64,000 nt of DNA, taken from NCBI GenBank assembly GCA_035478835.1, contig DATIJH010000009.1, positions 248,001 through 312,000 of the forward strand, given 5' to 3'. Positions 9,256 through 17,520 of this stretch are shown piece after piece. A program made the translations under genes and the position numbers. Positions within the stretch are counted from its first letter, which is position 1. The number at the start of each line of letters is the position of its first letter. The notes beneath the pieces are model-generated. The model was not told the DNA's origin and did not search any database. It saw nothing but the letters and a program-made list of their open reading frames with translations. The stretch is from DATASD01 sp035478835 (GTDB lineage Bacteria > Patescibacteriota > Saccharimonadia > Saccharimonadales > UBA4665).

Positions 9256-9546
9256 ATGGGCGGTATTATTTCATTCATTTTTGGGATTATTGAGCTATTA
9301 GTCGGATTGCGGTTTTTGCTGCTGCTTTTGGGCGCAAATCCGCTCAGCACATTTGTAAACTGGATCTATAATACGAGCGCTCCGCTAGTGGCGCCGTTTG
9401 CTGGTGTTTTGGGCCATTCCACGAGCGCACCGACCGGCGCGGTTGTGCATAGCGTTTTTGATCCGTCCACACTGGTTGCCTTTGTAGTGTATGCGGCGAT
9501 CGGCGGCGTGCTGCTCGCCCTGTTCGGCCATCGTCACAGCGCATAA
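9256..9546 (+). CDS. YggT-like small membrane protein
   Basis: The 96-residue protein has two hydrophobic segments, at about residues 3-27 and 72-90. The pattern GLRFLLLLLGANPLSTFVNW followed by APLVAPF is that of YggT family proteins, which usually have a role in cell division or envelope osmotic balance. GAGCGAGGAC lies before the ATG. The next gene starts four bases after this stop, so the two are co-transcribed. Confidence 0.65.
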   Translation: MGGIISFIFGIIELLVGLRFLLLLLGANPLSTFVNWIYNTSAPLVAPFAGVLGHSTSAPTGAVVHSVFDPSTLVAFVVYAAIGGVLLALFGHRHSA

Positions 9547-9549
9547 TTT

Positions 9550-10050
9550 ATGGATAAGCAAACAGTCGCTACCACTAAAAACGGCAAGCTGGTATATGTT
9601 GACCTAAAAGGCTCGCATGCCGCCACGCACATTGCCGATACGCCCGAACTGCTGTCGCTCGTCCGGGAATTGCTGGCCGATCTGTCACTCGAGGACGACA
9701 ACATTTACCTCGACAAAGACATGGGACGCGAAGTTGGGCTTTCCGATCTTGTTACGACAGATGAAGATGATCATATTATATATGCCAAGCGCCTGAATCG
9801 CAGTAATTACACACGGTTCGTACAAAACCGTTTGGCAGAGCCGACTCGCTATGTCACCGTTGTTTTGCGAAAGGACACCGACGGCAACTACGAACTATGG
9901 AGCGCCTGGATCGGGGCCGCCGCGCCGCAGTTCCCCGGCGACGAGCACGAAACGCCTGAAAGCCGGCCGTTTTGGCAAACACACGCCTTGGTCTGGGGCA
10001 ATCAAGAAGTACAGCCTGGAACGCAGGTCGAGTATTGGCCGTGGGGTTAG
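9550..10050 (+). CDS. Hypothetical protein, possible BECR-type nuclease fold
   Basis: The 166-residue acidic protein has no signal or membrane segment. Its second half reads VGLSDLV...IIYAKRLNRSNYTRFV...RYVTVVLRK...YELWSAWIG...FPGD...FWQTHALVW. This order (basic helix, strand with aromatic pair, then a conserved His) is reminiscent of RelE/barnase-like (BECR) phage and toxin nucleases, but I cannot confirm it without a profile search. It is tightly coupled to the YggT-like gene upstream. No antitoxin-like neighbour is evident. Treat the fold suggestion as weak. Confidence 0.5.
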   Translation: MDKQTVATTKNGKLVYVDLKGSHAATHIADTPELLSLVRELLADLSLEDDNIYLDKDMGREVGLSDLVTTDEDDHIIYAKRLNRSNYTRFVQNRLAEPTRYVTVVLRKDTDGNYELWSAWIGAAAPQFPGDEHETPESRPFWQTHALVWGNQEVQPGTQVEYWPWG

Positions 10051-10071
10051 TAATGACCAAGCAGCCGCAGT

Positions 10072-10674
10072 CTACGGATTTGCGATAATTCCTTGCAGGT
10101 CAGCGACCAACTGCGCTGGATCTTTTGCAAGCAGCGTGGCCATGCCAAGCTCGGTCGCCGGATCCAAACACAGCTGCTTATCGTCGATAAAGAGAGATTC
10201 TTTCGCCTGCACGTGCAAGCGCTCAAGCGCGAGCTCGTAAATTTCTTTTTGCGGTTTTGCACAGCCTTCTTTGCACGAAGCGATAACATCGTCAAACAAA
10301 TCGTAGTAACCGGCCTGCTTGATAACGTTGTATGTTGGCTCGATGACGTTCGACAGAATCGCTACTTTTACGCCCTTTTGTTGTGCCTGTCGGGCCAATG
10401 CCAGCACTTCCTGGTTGGCGACCAGGCCCTTCCATTTTTTGAACTCTTCCGAAATTGTATCGTGAATGGCGAGGCCGTACTTTTGGCGCAGCGCTTCCCA
10501 GTAATCCCGCTCGGTAATTTTGCCTTCCATGAACCGCACCATGTAGGTTTGAAAAATCTCTTTCTTTTGCTGCTCTGTCGCGCCGATGCTTGTGAGTAAA
10601 TCGCCTAAAAACTCGTCGCCGGGGTCGTTGGCAATGACGCCGCCCCAATCAAAGAAGATAACTTTATATTGCAT
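10072..10674 (-). CDS. HAD family hydrolase (YihX-like)
   Basis: The 200-residue protein has motif I IFFDWGGVIAND, motif II LSNV, Lys in KPQKEIYE, and motif IV FIDDK, the set seen in HAD subfamily IA variant-3 phosphatases such as YihX. The second Asp of motif I is Gly, as is normal for that subgroup. A TACACT hexamer (10682-10687, complement) ends seven bases before the ATG, consistent with a leaderless transcript. It converges with the gene ending at 10050. Confidence 0.75.
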   Translation of the reverse strand: MQYKVIFFDWGGVIANDPGDEFLGDLLTSIGATEQQKKEIFQTYMVRFMEGKITERDYWEALRQKYGLAIHDTISEEFKKWKGLVANQEVLALARQAQQKGVKVAILSNVIEPTYNVIKQAGYYDLFDDVIASCKEGCAKPQKEIYELALERLHVQAKESLFIDDKQLCLDPATELGMATLLAKDPAQLVADLQGIIANP

Positions 10675-10765
10675 GCTTGCTAGTGTATCAGCAGATGCTC
10701 TGCCAGGCCAACTAAAGTTGCAAGCCAGGGTGGTGCTGTAGTATTGTTTCTTGGTGTCAGAATAT

Positions 10766-11215
10766 ATGTCAGAATCTTCTCAGGAACGTTTGCGATATGC
10801 GCTTTACGGCGCAATTCCTGCCGGCGCAATCGGGATTTACACTGCAGAGGTGGCATCCCCATATCTATTCCCGTACGATTACTATGCCAAGCAAAGTGAT
10901 GATGCTGCCGTACAGAGGCTACAGCTGCAGATAACCGCCGACCAAAACGCGCTCGCTACACTACAGAACGACGGCTTGCCCACCGAAAAGATGGCGGCAC
11001 ATTTGAAAGGCCTGCAACAATGGCTAGCGGTAACCGAGGAGCCAGGGTTGGCTTATCCGCATCTCGCAAAAGAGGCAGAGGTGGTAGGATTTGGGACGGG
11101 TCTTATGCTGGGCGCCATTGCGGGCCTTGCCTATTTGCGCCGGCGCGAGGCAATTCACAACTCTGCGCTTGGCGGCGGTATCCGGTGGCTTATCGGCAGA
11201 ATCCAAGACTGGTAA
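10766..11215 (+). CDS. Small membrane protein, unknown function
   Basis: 149 residues from ATG 10766. Two membrane helices are seen near residues 10-30 and 107-124, with an intervening extracytoplasmic or cytoplasmic loop of about 75 residues that is helical and Gln/Ala/Leu-rich, as in a short coiled coil. There is no ribosome binding site. A TTG at 10751 lies exactly six bases after a TAGTAT hexamer (10739-10744), so a leaderless TTG start adding five residues cannot be excluded. No family is recognised. Confidence 0.5.
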   Translation: MSESSQERLRYALYGAIPAGAIGIYTAEVASPYLFPYDYYAKQSDDAAVQRLQLQITADQNALATLQNDGLPTEKMAAHLKGLQQWLAVTEEPGLAYPHLAKEAEVVGFGTGLMLGAIAGLAYLRRREAIHNSALGGGIRWLIGRIQDW

Positions 11216-11270
11216 GCTTGGCAAAAATATGAATATGGAGAAATGCTGAAGATACTGTATTATATGGTTG

Positions 11271-12800
11271 ATGTCGATTAATACACCTCTTGTAACAGTT
11301 ATTATTCTTGCTCGAAACGAAGAAGCCTACCTTACTAAAACGATTCAGGCCGTGCATGCGCAGGACTACGCAGGCAAAATCGAGGTCCTGGTCATTAACA
11401 ACGCCAGCGTCGATAAAACAGACGAAGTCGCGCGCAAAGCCGGCGCCAAAGTCATTTACGAAGGCCGCGTGGGTATGCCGCAGGGCCGCGAAACCGGCCG
11501 ACTGGCAGCCAAGGGCGAAATCATCGTTTATGTTGATGCCGACACGCTGCTGCCGCCGCATTACGTCAGCACGATGGTCCGCACCTTTGAGGAGCGCCCA
11601 AGGACCGTTGCCGTCAGCAATCCGTTTCATTTTTATGACGCCGCCGGCAATCGCTCGCACCGCTGGCTTACCGCATTCTTTTTCGGGCTTATTTATCCGC
11701 TCGAAAGTATACTGCTGCATTTGATGGGCCGCTCCAACCAAGTGCTGGGCGCCAACTTTGCCGTGCGCAGCGAGGCACTCGAAAAGGTCCACGGCTTTGA
11801 TACCTCCATCACCTTTTCGGGCGAAGACCTGGCGATTTCCAAGCGGCTTTCTACCGTCGGCACCATTACCATCCTGCCGCACTTATATACCGAGACGTCC
11901 GATCGCCGCTTTGCCGCGTACGGCACCGTGCGCACTTTTTTGAGCTACGGTAAGAACTTTTTCAGCGTGCTGTTCCTCAACCACGCGTCCGACGGCTCAA
12001 TCTTGCGCAAGTTGCTCAAGTTTGTGGTGCTCGTAGGCGTCATTTTGCTTGGGGTGAAGTACTTGCACGTTATGCGGTTTGTAAAGCACGACCTTGACCG
12101 CAGCTTTGGCTACGTCGGTATTGCTGTGGCAGCGATGTGGCTGTACGCTACGTTTTATCCGCGTTCGTCCCTGTTTGGGCGCACGACGTTTCGCTTTAAT
12201 AGCACCGAGAAACTCGTGGCGCTTACCTTTGACGATGGCCCAAATACAATAACGACGCCGCAGGTGCTCGATATTCTCAAAAAAGAAAGGGTCACGGCAA
12301 CGTTTTTTGTGACGGGCAAGCACGCCGAGGAGCATCCAGAGATGCTGGCACGCATCGTAACGGCCGGGCATGAGCTTGGCAATCACAGCTACAATCATCG
12401 CTTTTTGTTGCCCTTTATGCCGACTGCCAGCATTCGTACGCAACTCGATCGGACCCAAGCTGCTATTAACGCGACGCCGCACGTTGACCGCGTGCAAAAG
12501 CAGCTGTTCCGTCCGCCGCACGGCTGGCGCAGTATTTGGATGATGGCCGAGCTGCGCCGCCAGAATTACGAGGTGGTCACTTGGGATGTCGGCATTGATT
12601 ATATCCCTGGTGTGAGCGTCAAACGGCTCGTAAAACATTACGTGGATAAGACCAAACCCGGCTCGATCTTGCTGATGCACGATGTGCTATGGGAAAAACC
12701 CAATGGCGACCGCGACAAGCTGGTTACCGCGCTGCCGCAGATTATTGCACAGTTGCGCGCCAAGGGATATCGGTTCGTTAAAGTGCGCGACATGCTGTAG
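11271..12800 (+). CDS. Fused GT2 glycosyltransferase and polysaccharide deacetylase
   Basis: One 509-residue reading frame joins two enzymes. Residues 1-230 are a GT2 domain with VIILARNEE, the metal-binding VDADTLLPPHY and a later GEDLAIS. Two membrane helices follow near residues 240-260 and 275-295. Residues 310-509 are a NodB-type deacetylase with TFDDGPN, HELGNHSYNH (metal histidines), RPPHGWRS and LLMHD. The first domain would make a beta-linked glycan and the second would remove acetyl groups from it or from peptidoglycan; topology decides whether that is coupled. TATTAT (11258-11263) ends seven bases before the ATG, so the message is likely leaderless. Confidence 0.85.
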   Translation: MSINTPLVTVIILARNEEAYLTKTIQAVHAQDYAGKIEVLVINNASVDKTDEVARKAGAKVIYEGRVGMPQGRETGRLAAKGEIIVYVDADTLLPPHYVSTMVRTFEERPRTVAVSNPFHFYDAAGNRSHRWLTAFFFGLIYPLESILLHLMGRSNQVLGANFAVRSEALEKVHGFDTSITFSGEDLAISKRLSTVGTITILPHLYTETSDRRFAAYGTVRTFLSYGKNFFSVLFLNHASDGSILRKLLKFVVLVGVILLGVKYLHVMRFVKHDLDRSFGYVGIAVAAMWLYATFYPRSSLFGRTTFRFNSTEKLVALTFDDGPNTITTPQVLDILKKERVTATFFVTGKHAEEHPEMLARIVTAGHELGNHSYNHRFLLPFMPTASIRTQLDRTQAAINATPHVDRVQKQLFRPPHGWRSIWMMAELRRQNYEVVTWDVGIDYIPGVSVKRLVKHYVDKTKPGSILLMHDVLWEKPNGDRDKLVTALPQIIAQLRAKGYRFVKVRDML

Positions 12801-12821
12801 CCCTCTCCTGGTAGCTTCTCT

Positions 12822-12863
12822 GATATAAAAAACCGCTTCGTACCTGAAGCGGTTTTTTATATC
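12822..12863. terminator. Bidirectional Rho-independent terminator
   Basis: An 18-bp perfect stem (GATATAAAAAACCGCTTC and its complement) with loop GTACCT. A/T tracts on both sides make it work for the GT2 fusion gene and for the convergent membrane-anchored gene. Confidence 0.9.
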
Positions 12864-12881
12864 TAGCGAACCTTGCCGAGA

Positions 12882-14297
12882 CTACTGAAAGTCCTTCATT
12901 TTGTTAGCGAGGATATACTGCGCAATCGGCGTCAAGACCTGAATGCGCGCGCTTGCTGGCGGCGAACCGCTGCCGCGCGCCAAGTTGAACGTGACATACA
13001 CGATGGCCCGGCCTTTGCGGAACACAAGGCAGTTGTCGCTTGTTGCAACGTCGCCAAAGAAGGATTCGTCGCCAACGGTTGTGGGCAGATTTTGTATGTT
13101 TTTGCTGAACGGGCTGCCACTGCGGTCAAATGCCATGAGTTCTTTGGCCCCGTCGAGCGTCTCGTAGGTGTTGACGTCGACACGCACGGTGCTGGCGTCA
13201 AGGTACGTTTCGGCCGGCGTGCGCCGTGTGCAGCTGCTCTCGGTGTAATTGTATTTTTTGCCGCTTGCCGAGCTCACTACCAAGCCGATGCTGTTCGCCT
13301 CGCTCTCGTCAACAAGCGGGCTGGCGTCTTTATTGAACAACGATTTTACGATAAGGTTGTCGGTCAAATCGCAGGCGTTCAAACTGCTGCCGGTAAAAAT
13401 CGGGCTCTTGTATGTAAAATTGAGCAGCGGCGTCGGTGTGCTGAGCGCCTTAGCCATATTCGTCGTAATGATGTTCATTAATTTGTCGCGGCCGCTCGTA
13501 TCGGCGGTAGGCGTATTGATAATGACCTGCGCGGCAATTCCATTGCCCGTCACCATGTACAAGTTCGAATTTTTAAGCGCCCGCCCGGTGGTGTCATGGT
13601 ACAAGTACACCTTAAATCCGTTGCTGTCCGGCTGCGCGTCGTAGCTGCTGTGAATCTCGGTATTCACCGAGTCCATATTCACATAAGACGATTGGTACAG
13701 CGACACCGATGCGCTGCCGGTGCCCTCGAGTTTATAGATACACGAGTTAGTGTCTTGATCAAACGGCACACCCAAGTCGCTGCCTTTTATGATGCTGCCA
13801 GCGCCTACGCCGTCAAAAAATGTACGGGTTGTTGGGCCGGTGGCAGAGCTTGAACTTGTCAAAAAGCCGGCGTCACGAATGTTTTGCAGTGTCAATACGC
13901 TGCACGCCTGGATAATGTTCTGGCCTTGGTAGCTCACCACTTTGCCGGTAGATACTTGTGTGAGCCCAAACGGATCGGCCGAACCGTTATCGGCAACATT
14001 TGAATAGCCAGGGCGCTCTATGACCAAGCCGCTGTCGCTGCTGGTGCTCTTGCTGGCCGGCTTTTTTTGCGTGATCACGCTCACGATAATTCCGATAATA
14101 GCGATGGCCACCACCGCAACACCGATAATGAGCAGGAGCCTTCCTTTGCCGCCGCGCTTTTGTGGTGCGCCTGCGGTCGCCGGCGGCATGCTCGCGGGCA
14201 TTTGGCCGCCCGGCATAGCGGTTGGCTCTACGGGCTGGCCGGTGCTCATCGTACTCGTATTTTGTGGCCCGTGCGTTTCAGGGCTGTTTTGTTCCAT
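12882..14297 (-). CDS. Membrane-anchored protein with Pro-rich N-terminus
   Basis: The preferred ATG 14297 has AAGGAG eight bases upstream; a GTG or ATG further up (14324) lacks one. The 471-residue product has a Pro/Met/Gly-rich cytoplasmic leader of about 45 residues, a basic stop-transfer (KRGGKGRLLLI) with one helix, then a large exported region rich in Ser/Thr/Asn with paired Cys residues. The exported part looks like two similar halves, each with a CxxxxL.n.. start, but no known domain was recognised. Surface display is inferred. Confidence 0.6.
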   Translation of the reverse strand: MEQNSPETHGPQNTSTMSTGQPVEPTAMPGGQMPASMPPATAGAPQKRGGKGRLLLIIGVAVVAIAIIGIIVSVITQKKPASKSTSSDSGLVIERPGYSNVADNGSADPFGLTQVSTGKVVSYQGQNIIQACSVLTLQNIRDAGFLTSSSSATGPTTRTFFDGVGAGSIIKGSDLGVPFDQDTNSCIYKLEGTGSASVSLYQSSYVNMDSVNTEIHSSYDAQPDSNGFKVYLYHDTTGRALKNSNLYMVTGNGIAAQVIINTPTADTSGRDKLMNIITTNMAKALSTPTPLLNFTYKSPIFTGSSLNACDLTDNLIVKSLFNKDASPLVDESEANSIGLVVSSASGKKYNYTESSCTRRTPAETYLDASTVRVDVNTYETLDGAKELMAFDRSGSPFSKNIQNLPTTVGDESFFGDVATSDNCLVFRKGRAIVYVTFNLARGSGSPPASARIQVLTPIAQYILANKMKDFQ

Positions 14298-14406
14298 CGG
14301 ATGCTCCTTGCTTGCTTGTTTCAAAGATCCTTATTAGTATAAGCATTTTTTAAGCATAAATCATCCCCGAAACGCGTATACTATAAAATATAAAGTTGGA
14401 GGGACT

Positions 14407-14961
14407 ATGAAACCATTAACTGTGCTTGCGATTTCGGGCAGTCTGCGCGCCGAATCTTACACAACCAAACTCGTACATGCTTTTGCGGCGCTTGCGCCAG
14501 AAGGTGTCAGGGTAAACGTGCTGCCTGTCGGTGACTTGCCATTTTTGAACGAAGATCTTGAGGCTGACTTGCCTGCGCCGGTGCGTAATTTGCACGAGCA
14601 GATCGCCGCGGCCGACGCGGTGCTGCTCGCCAGTCCGGAGTACAATCGTTCGTACTCGCCGGTTATTAAGAATGCGCTGGACTGGGGCTCGCGTCCGGCC
14701 GGCCAAAACGCGTGGGATGGTAAACCGGTCGCAATCATCGGCTGCACACCGTACACAATGGGCGGTTCCGGCGCTGTGCACCACTTGCAGCAAGTGGTCG
14801 CGTATGTCAACATGCATCCATTACAGCAGCCCGAATTTTACCTCAGTGGCGCTGGCGAAAAGTTCGACGAGAGCGGCAAACTCACCGACGCTTCAACCGA
14901 AGAGCACATCAAGTCCTACTGGGCGGCGTTCACGGCTTGGGCCGAAAAAATCCGCAGCTAG
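14407..14961 (+). CDS. NADPH-dependent FMN reductase family protein
   Basis: The 184-residue flavodoxin-fold protein has the phosphate-binding loop SGSLRAESYTTKL near the N-terminus and the family motif SPEYNRSYSPVIKNALDW near residue 77. Relatives reduce FMN, quinones or azo compounds using NAD(P)H. GGAGGG lies before ATG 14407, and TATACT/TATAAA hexamers at about 14376-14392 provide a promoter. It is followed after 16 bases by glutamate dehydrogenase, which has its own promoter. Confidence 0.85.
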   Translation: MKPLTVLAISGSLRAESYTTKLVHAFAALAPEGVRVNVLPVGDLPFLNEDLEADLPAPVRNLHEQIAAADAVLLASPEYNRSYSPVIKNALDWGSRPAGQNAWDGKPVAIIGCTPYTMGGSGAVHHLQQVVAYVNMHPLQQPEFYLSGAGEKFDESGKLTDASTEEHIKSYWAAFTAWAEKIRS

Positions 14962-14965
14962 GGTG

Positions 14966-14971
14966 TATACT
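14966..14971 (+). promoter_or_regulatory. -10 element giving leaderless gdhA
   Basis: TATACT lies in the short gap after the FMN reductase gene and ends six bases before ATG 14978. This puts +1 on the start codon. Confidence 0.5.
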
Positions 14972-14977
14972 TGCCGT

Positions 14978-16192
14978 ATGAGCAAATCGATGTTAGCGAC
15001 CGCACAAGCCACGATCCGGGAAGCGGCCGAAAGATTAGGATACGACGAAAAAACCATCACCGCGCTTTTGGAAGCCGAAGCCGAGCACGTCTTCGAGGTC
15101 GAAACCGGCGGCAAAACTTACAAAGCTTATCGCGTACAGCACAATAATCACCTCGGGCCGTTCAAAGGTGGCATCCGTTTTCACCCGAACGTCAACATCG
15201 ACGAAGTCCGCGCGCTCGCCACGCTTATGAGCCTTAAAACTGCAGCCGTGAACATTCCGATGGGTGGCGGTAAAGGCGGCATTGCCGTTGACCCGCGTGC
15301 GCTCAGCAAAGCCGAGGTCGAGGAACTCTCACGCCGTTACGCCCGCCACTTGGCGCCGCACATCGGCTCAGACAAAGACATTCCGGCACCGGACGTCAAC
15401 ACCAACGCCGAAATCGTGGACTGGATGGTCGACGAATACGAAAAGACCGCCGGCAAAAGTGACAAAGGCAGCTTTACCGGTAAATCTATGGCGAATGGCG
15501 GTTCCGAAGGCCGCGAAGCCGCAACCGGCCGCGGAGGCGTCATTGCGCTCGTCGAATATCTGCGGCATAAAGGCCGGCTGGATGAGCAGCTAACCGTCGC
15601 GCTCCAGGGCTTCGGCAACGTCGGCTACTTTTTTGCCAAAACCCTGCGCGATTATCCAAACATCAAAATCGTAGCCGTTTCAAACAGCCAGCACACTTGG
15701 GCACGCCAAGACGGCATTAACGTGGATGATTTTACAGACAAAGCCGGTGCGCTGCCACGTCCCGAAGAGCTCACAGATTTAAAAGGTGCGGAAACCGCCT
15801 CGCCCGAGGCAATCATCGGCGCTAAAGTTGATATCCTGGTGCTCGCCGCGCTCGAAGATGCTATCACCGAAGTGAATGCGGGCAAAGTGCGCGCCGACGT
15901 GCTCGTGGAGCTGGCCAACGGCCCGATCACCAAAGATGCCGAGGCACAGCTGCTCAAAGACGGCAAAGAAATTTTGCCGGATGTCATTGCCAACGCTGGC
16001 GGCGTGATCGTCTCGTATCTGGAGTGGGAGCAAAATCAGCAGGGCGAACACTGGTCGGAAACGGTCGTCAACAAAAAGCTGGCTGACATTTTAGTTCCGG
16101 CGACCAACGTCATGCTTACCCGTGCCCGGCAAAAGGAGTTGAGCCTCAAGCAAGCTGCATTTGAACTCGCCCTCGAGCGCCTCCTGGTATAA
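14978..16192 (+). CDS. gdhA: Glutamate dehydrogenase
   Basis: 404 residues from ATG 14978, which fits the hexameric Glu/Leu/Phe/Val dehydrogenase family. The glutamate-binding region KGGIRFHP, the catalytic Lys in PMGGGKGGI, the PAPDVNT segment and the Rossmann GFGNVGYFFA are all present. It interconverts glutamate and 2-oxoglutarate plus ammonia with NAD(P)H. The open frame extends upstream to 14558, but that part lies over the FMN reductase in another frame and is spurious. Confidence 0.92.
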   Translation: MSKSMLATAQATIREAAERLGYDEKTITALLEAEAEHVFEVETGGKTYKAYRVQHNNHLGPFKGGIRFHPNVNIDEVRALATLMSLKTAAVNIPMGGGKGGIAVDPRALSKAEVEELSRRYARHLAPHIGSDKDIPAPDVNTNAEIVDWMVDEYEKTAGKSDKGSFTGKSMANGGSEGREAATGRGGVIALVEYLRHKGRLDEQLTVALQGFGNVGYFFAKTLRDYPNIKIVAVSNSQHTWARQDGINVDDFTDKAGALPRPEELTDLKGAETASPEAIIGAKVDILVLAALEDAITEVNAGKVRADVLVELANGPITKDAEAQLLKDGKEILPDVIANAGGVIVSYLEWEQNQQGEHWSETVVNKKLADILVPATNVMLTRARQKELSLKQAAFELALERLLV

Positions 16193-16232
16193 AATTTCAC
16201 TAACAACACCGTACGGCCAGCCGCGAAAATGG

Positions 16233-16262
16233 TTGTGTTTTGCCCTTCCCTCGCGCTATAAT
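16233..16262 (+). promoter_or_regulatory. Promoter of GT4-GH57-GH15 cluster
   Basis: TTGTGT at 16233-16238, an 18-base spacer, and TATAAT at 16257-16262. +1 falls near 16269, giving a leader of about 30 bases that contains AAAGAGGG before ATG 16300. Confidence 0.6.
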
Positions 16263-16299
16263 AAATGCGAGAAGAGCTTAAGCAAGTAAAAAGAGGGCG

Positions 16300-17520
16300 A
16301 TGAAAATCTTGATGCTGGGGTGGGAACTCCCGCCCAACAACAGTGGTGGACTCGGGGTCGCATGTTACGAGCTGTGTAAATCGCTCGCCAAAAAAGGTGC
16401 GGATATTGAGTTTGTGCTGCCATATCAGGCCGACCACGGCATTGATTTTATGACCGTTACTCCTGCCCGTCCGCAAGGTGTAGCCGAGGTGCTCAAATCC
16501 GGCATTGCCTACGACAGTTACAAGTATATTTTTAGCGATGGCCACAGCGAATGGGTCGACATCCACGGCCAGCAGCAGCTGTTCGAGCGCGCCGTTGACC
16601 GAATGATCCGCGAAACCGGCCGCGATTTCGACATCGTGCATGCCCATGACTGGCTGACGTTTCGTGCTGCGCTGCGCGTTAAGCAATACAAGGGCTGCCC
16701 GCTGGTGGTGCATTTTCACTCTGTTGAGGCCGATCGCTCCGGCAAACAATACGGCGGCAACCCGCTCGTACGCGAGATAGAATCGCTCGCGCTGCTCATG
16801 GCCGATCAAGTAATCGCCGTGAGCGAGCACACCAAAAAAGCCATCCTGCGCGAATACGACGTGCCGGCCAGTAAAATCGCCGTGGTACATAACAGCATCA
16901 ACGCCGATCAAATGCAGCCGCTTGAGGCCGAAAACGCCTACCATTACGTTGCTGCCATGCGCGCCCAAGGGTACCGGGTGGTCACCAACGTTGGCCGCCT
17001 GACCATTCAGAAAGGCTTGCCCAATTTACTGCGTGCCGCCAAAGAAGTCATTATGCGTGCACCAAAAACGCTGTTTCTAATTGTCGGCAGCGGCGAACAG
17101 TATTTTGAGCTTTTGCAGCTGAGCGCCGATCTCGGCATCGCCAAAAACGTCATATTTACCGGATTCCAACGCGGCAAACGCTGGCGCGACTCCTACGCCA
17201 TTGCCGATCTTTTTGTAATGCCTTCTATTTCCGAGCCGTTTGGTTTGACCGCGCTCGAGGCTGTCGGCTATGGCACGCCGGCCCTCGTCAGCAAGCAATC
17301 CGGCGTAGCCGAAGTCCTGCACAACTGCCTCAAAGTCGATTTTTGGGATGTCGCCGAAATGGCCAACCAAATTACCGCTGTTATTCAAAACGATGCTTTG
17401 CGCGATGAGCTCCACAAAAATGCCTACCAGGAGTTCGAAAAGCTGTCCTGGGACACGGCCGCCGACAAACTTTTCCGCGTGTACGGCGAAAACCTGCGCT
17501 TGCAAGGAGCGGCGGCATGA
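16300..17520 (+). CDS. GT4 glycosyltransferase, glycogen-synthase-like
   Basis: 406 residues with the GT-B fold. The N-terminal LGWELPPNNSGGLG is the sugar-nucleotide glycine loop seen in GT4/GT5 starch and glycogen synthases. VHAHDWLTF, NVGRLTIQKGL and the acceptor motif SEPFGLTALEAVGYG (with the conserved E-x7-E arrangement) follow. It likely transfers glucose onto an alpha-glucan or trehalose-like acceptor. The stop overlaps the next gene by four bases (ATGA), so translation is coupled to the GH57 amylase. Confidence 0.82.
   Translation: MKILMLGWELPPNNSGGLGVACYELCKSLAKKGADIEFVLPYQADHGIDFMTVTPARPQGVAEVLKSGIAYDSYKYIFSDGHSEWVDIHGQQQLFERAVDRMIRETGRDFDIVHAHDWLTFRAALRVKQYKGCPLVVHFHSVEADRSGKQYGGNPLVREIESLALLMADQVIAVSEHTKKAILREYDVPASKIAVVHNSINADQMQPLEAENAYHYVAAMRAQGYRVVTNVGRLTIQKGLPNLLRAAKEVIMRAPKTLFLIVGSGEQYFELLQLSADLGIAKNVIFTGFQRGKRWRDSYAIADLFVMPSISEPFGLTALEAVGYGTPALVSKQSGVAEVLHNCLKVDFWDVAEMANQITAVIQNDALRDELHKNAYQEFEKLSWDTAADKLFRVYGENLRLQGAAA

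Noticed and set aside
14558..14977. Long upstream extension of the glutamate dehydrogenase frame
   Set aside because: It overlaps the FMN reductase in another frame, has an Arg/Ser/Thr-rich composition typical of shadow frames, and a better ATG with a -10 box lies at 14978.
17517..17520. Alternative genetic code (TGA recoded as glycine), as in some other CPR
   Set aside because: TGA is used as a stop in the GT4 gene, rluD and others at the expected protein ends, and no conserved gene needs read-through.
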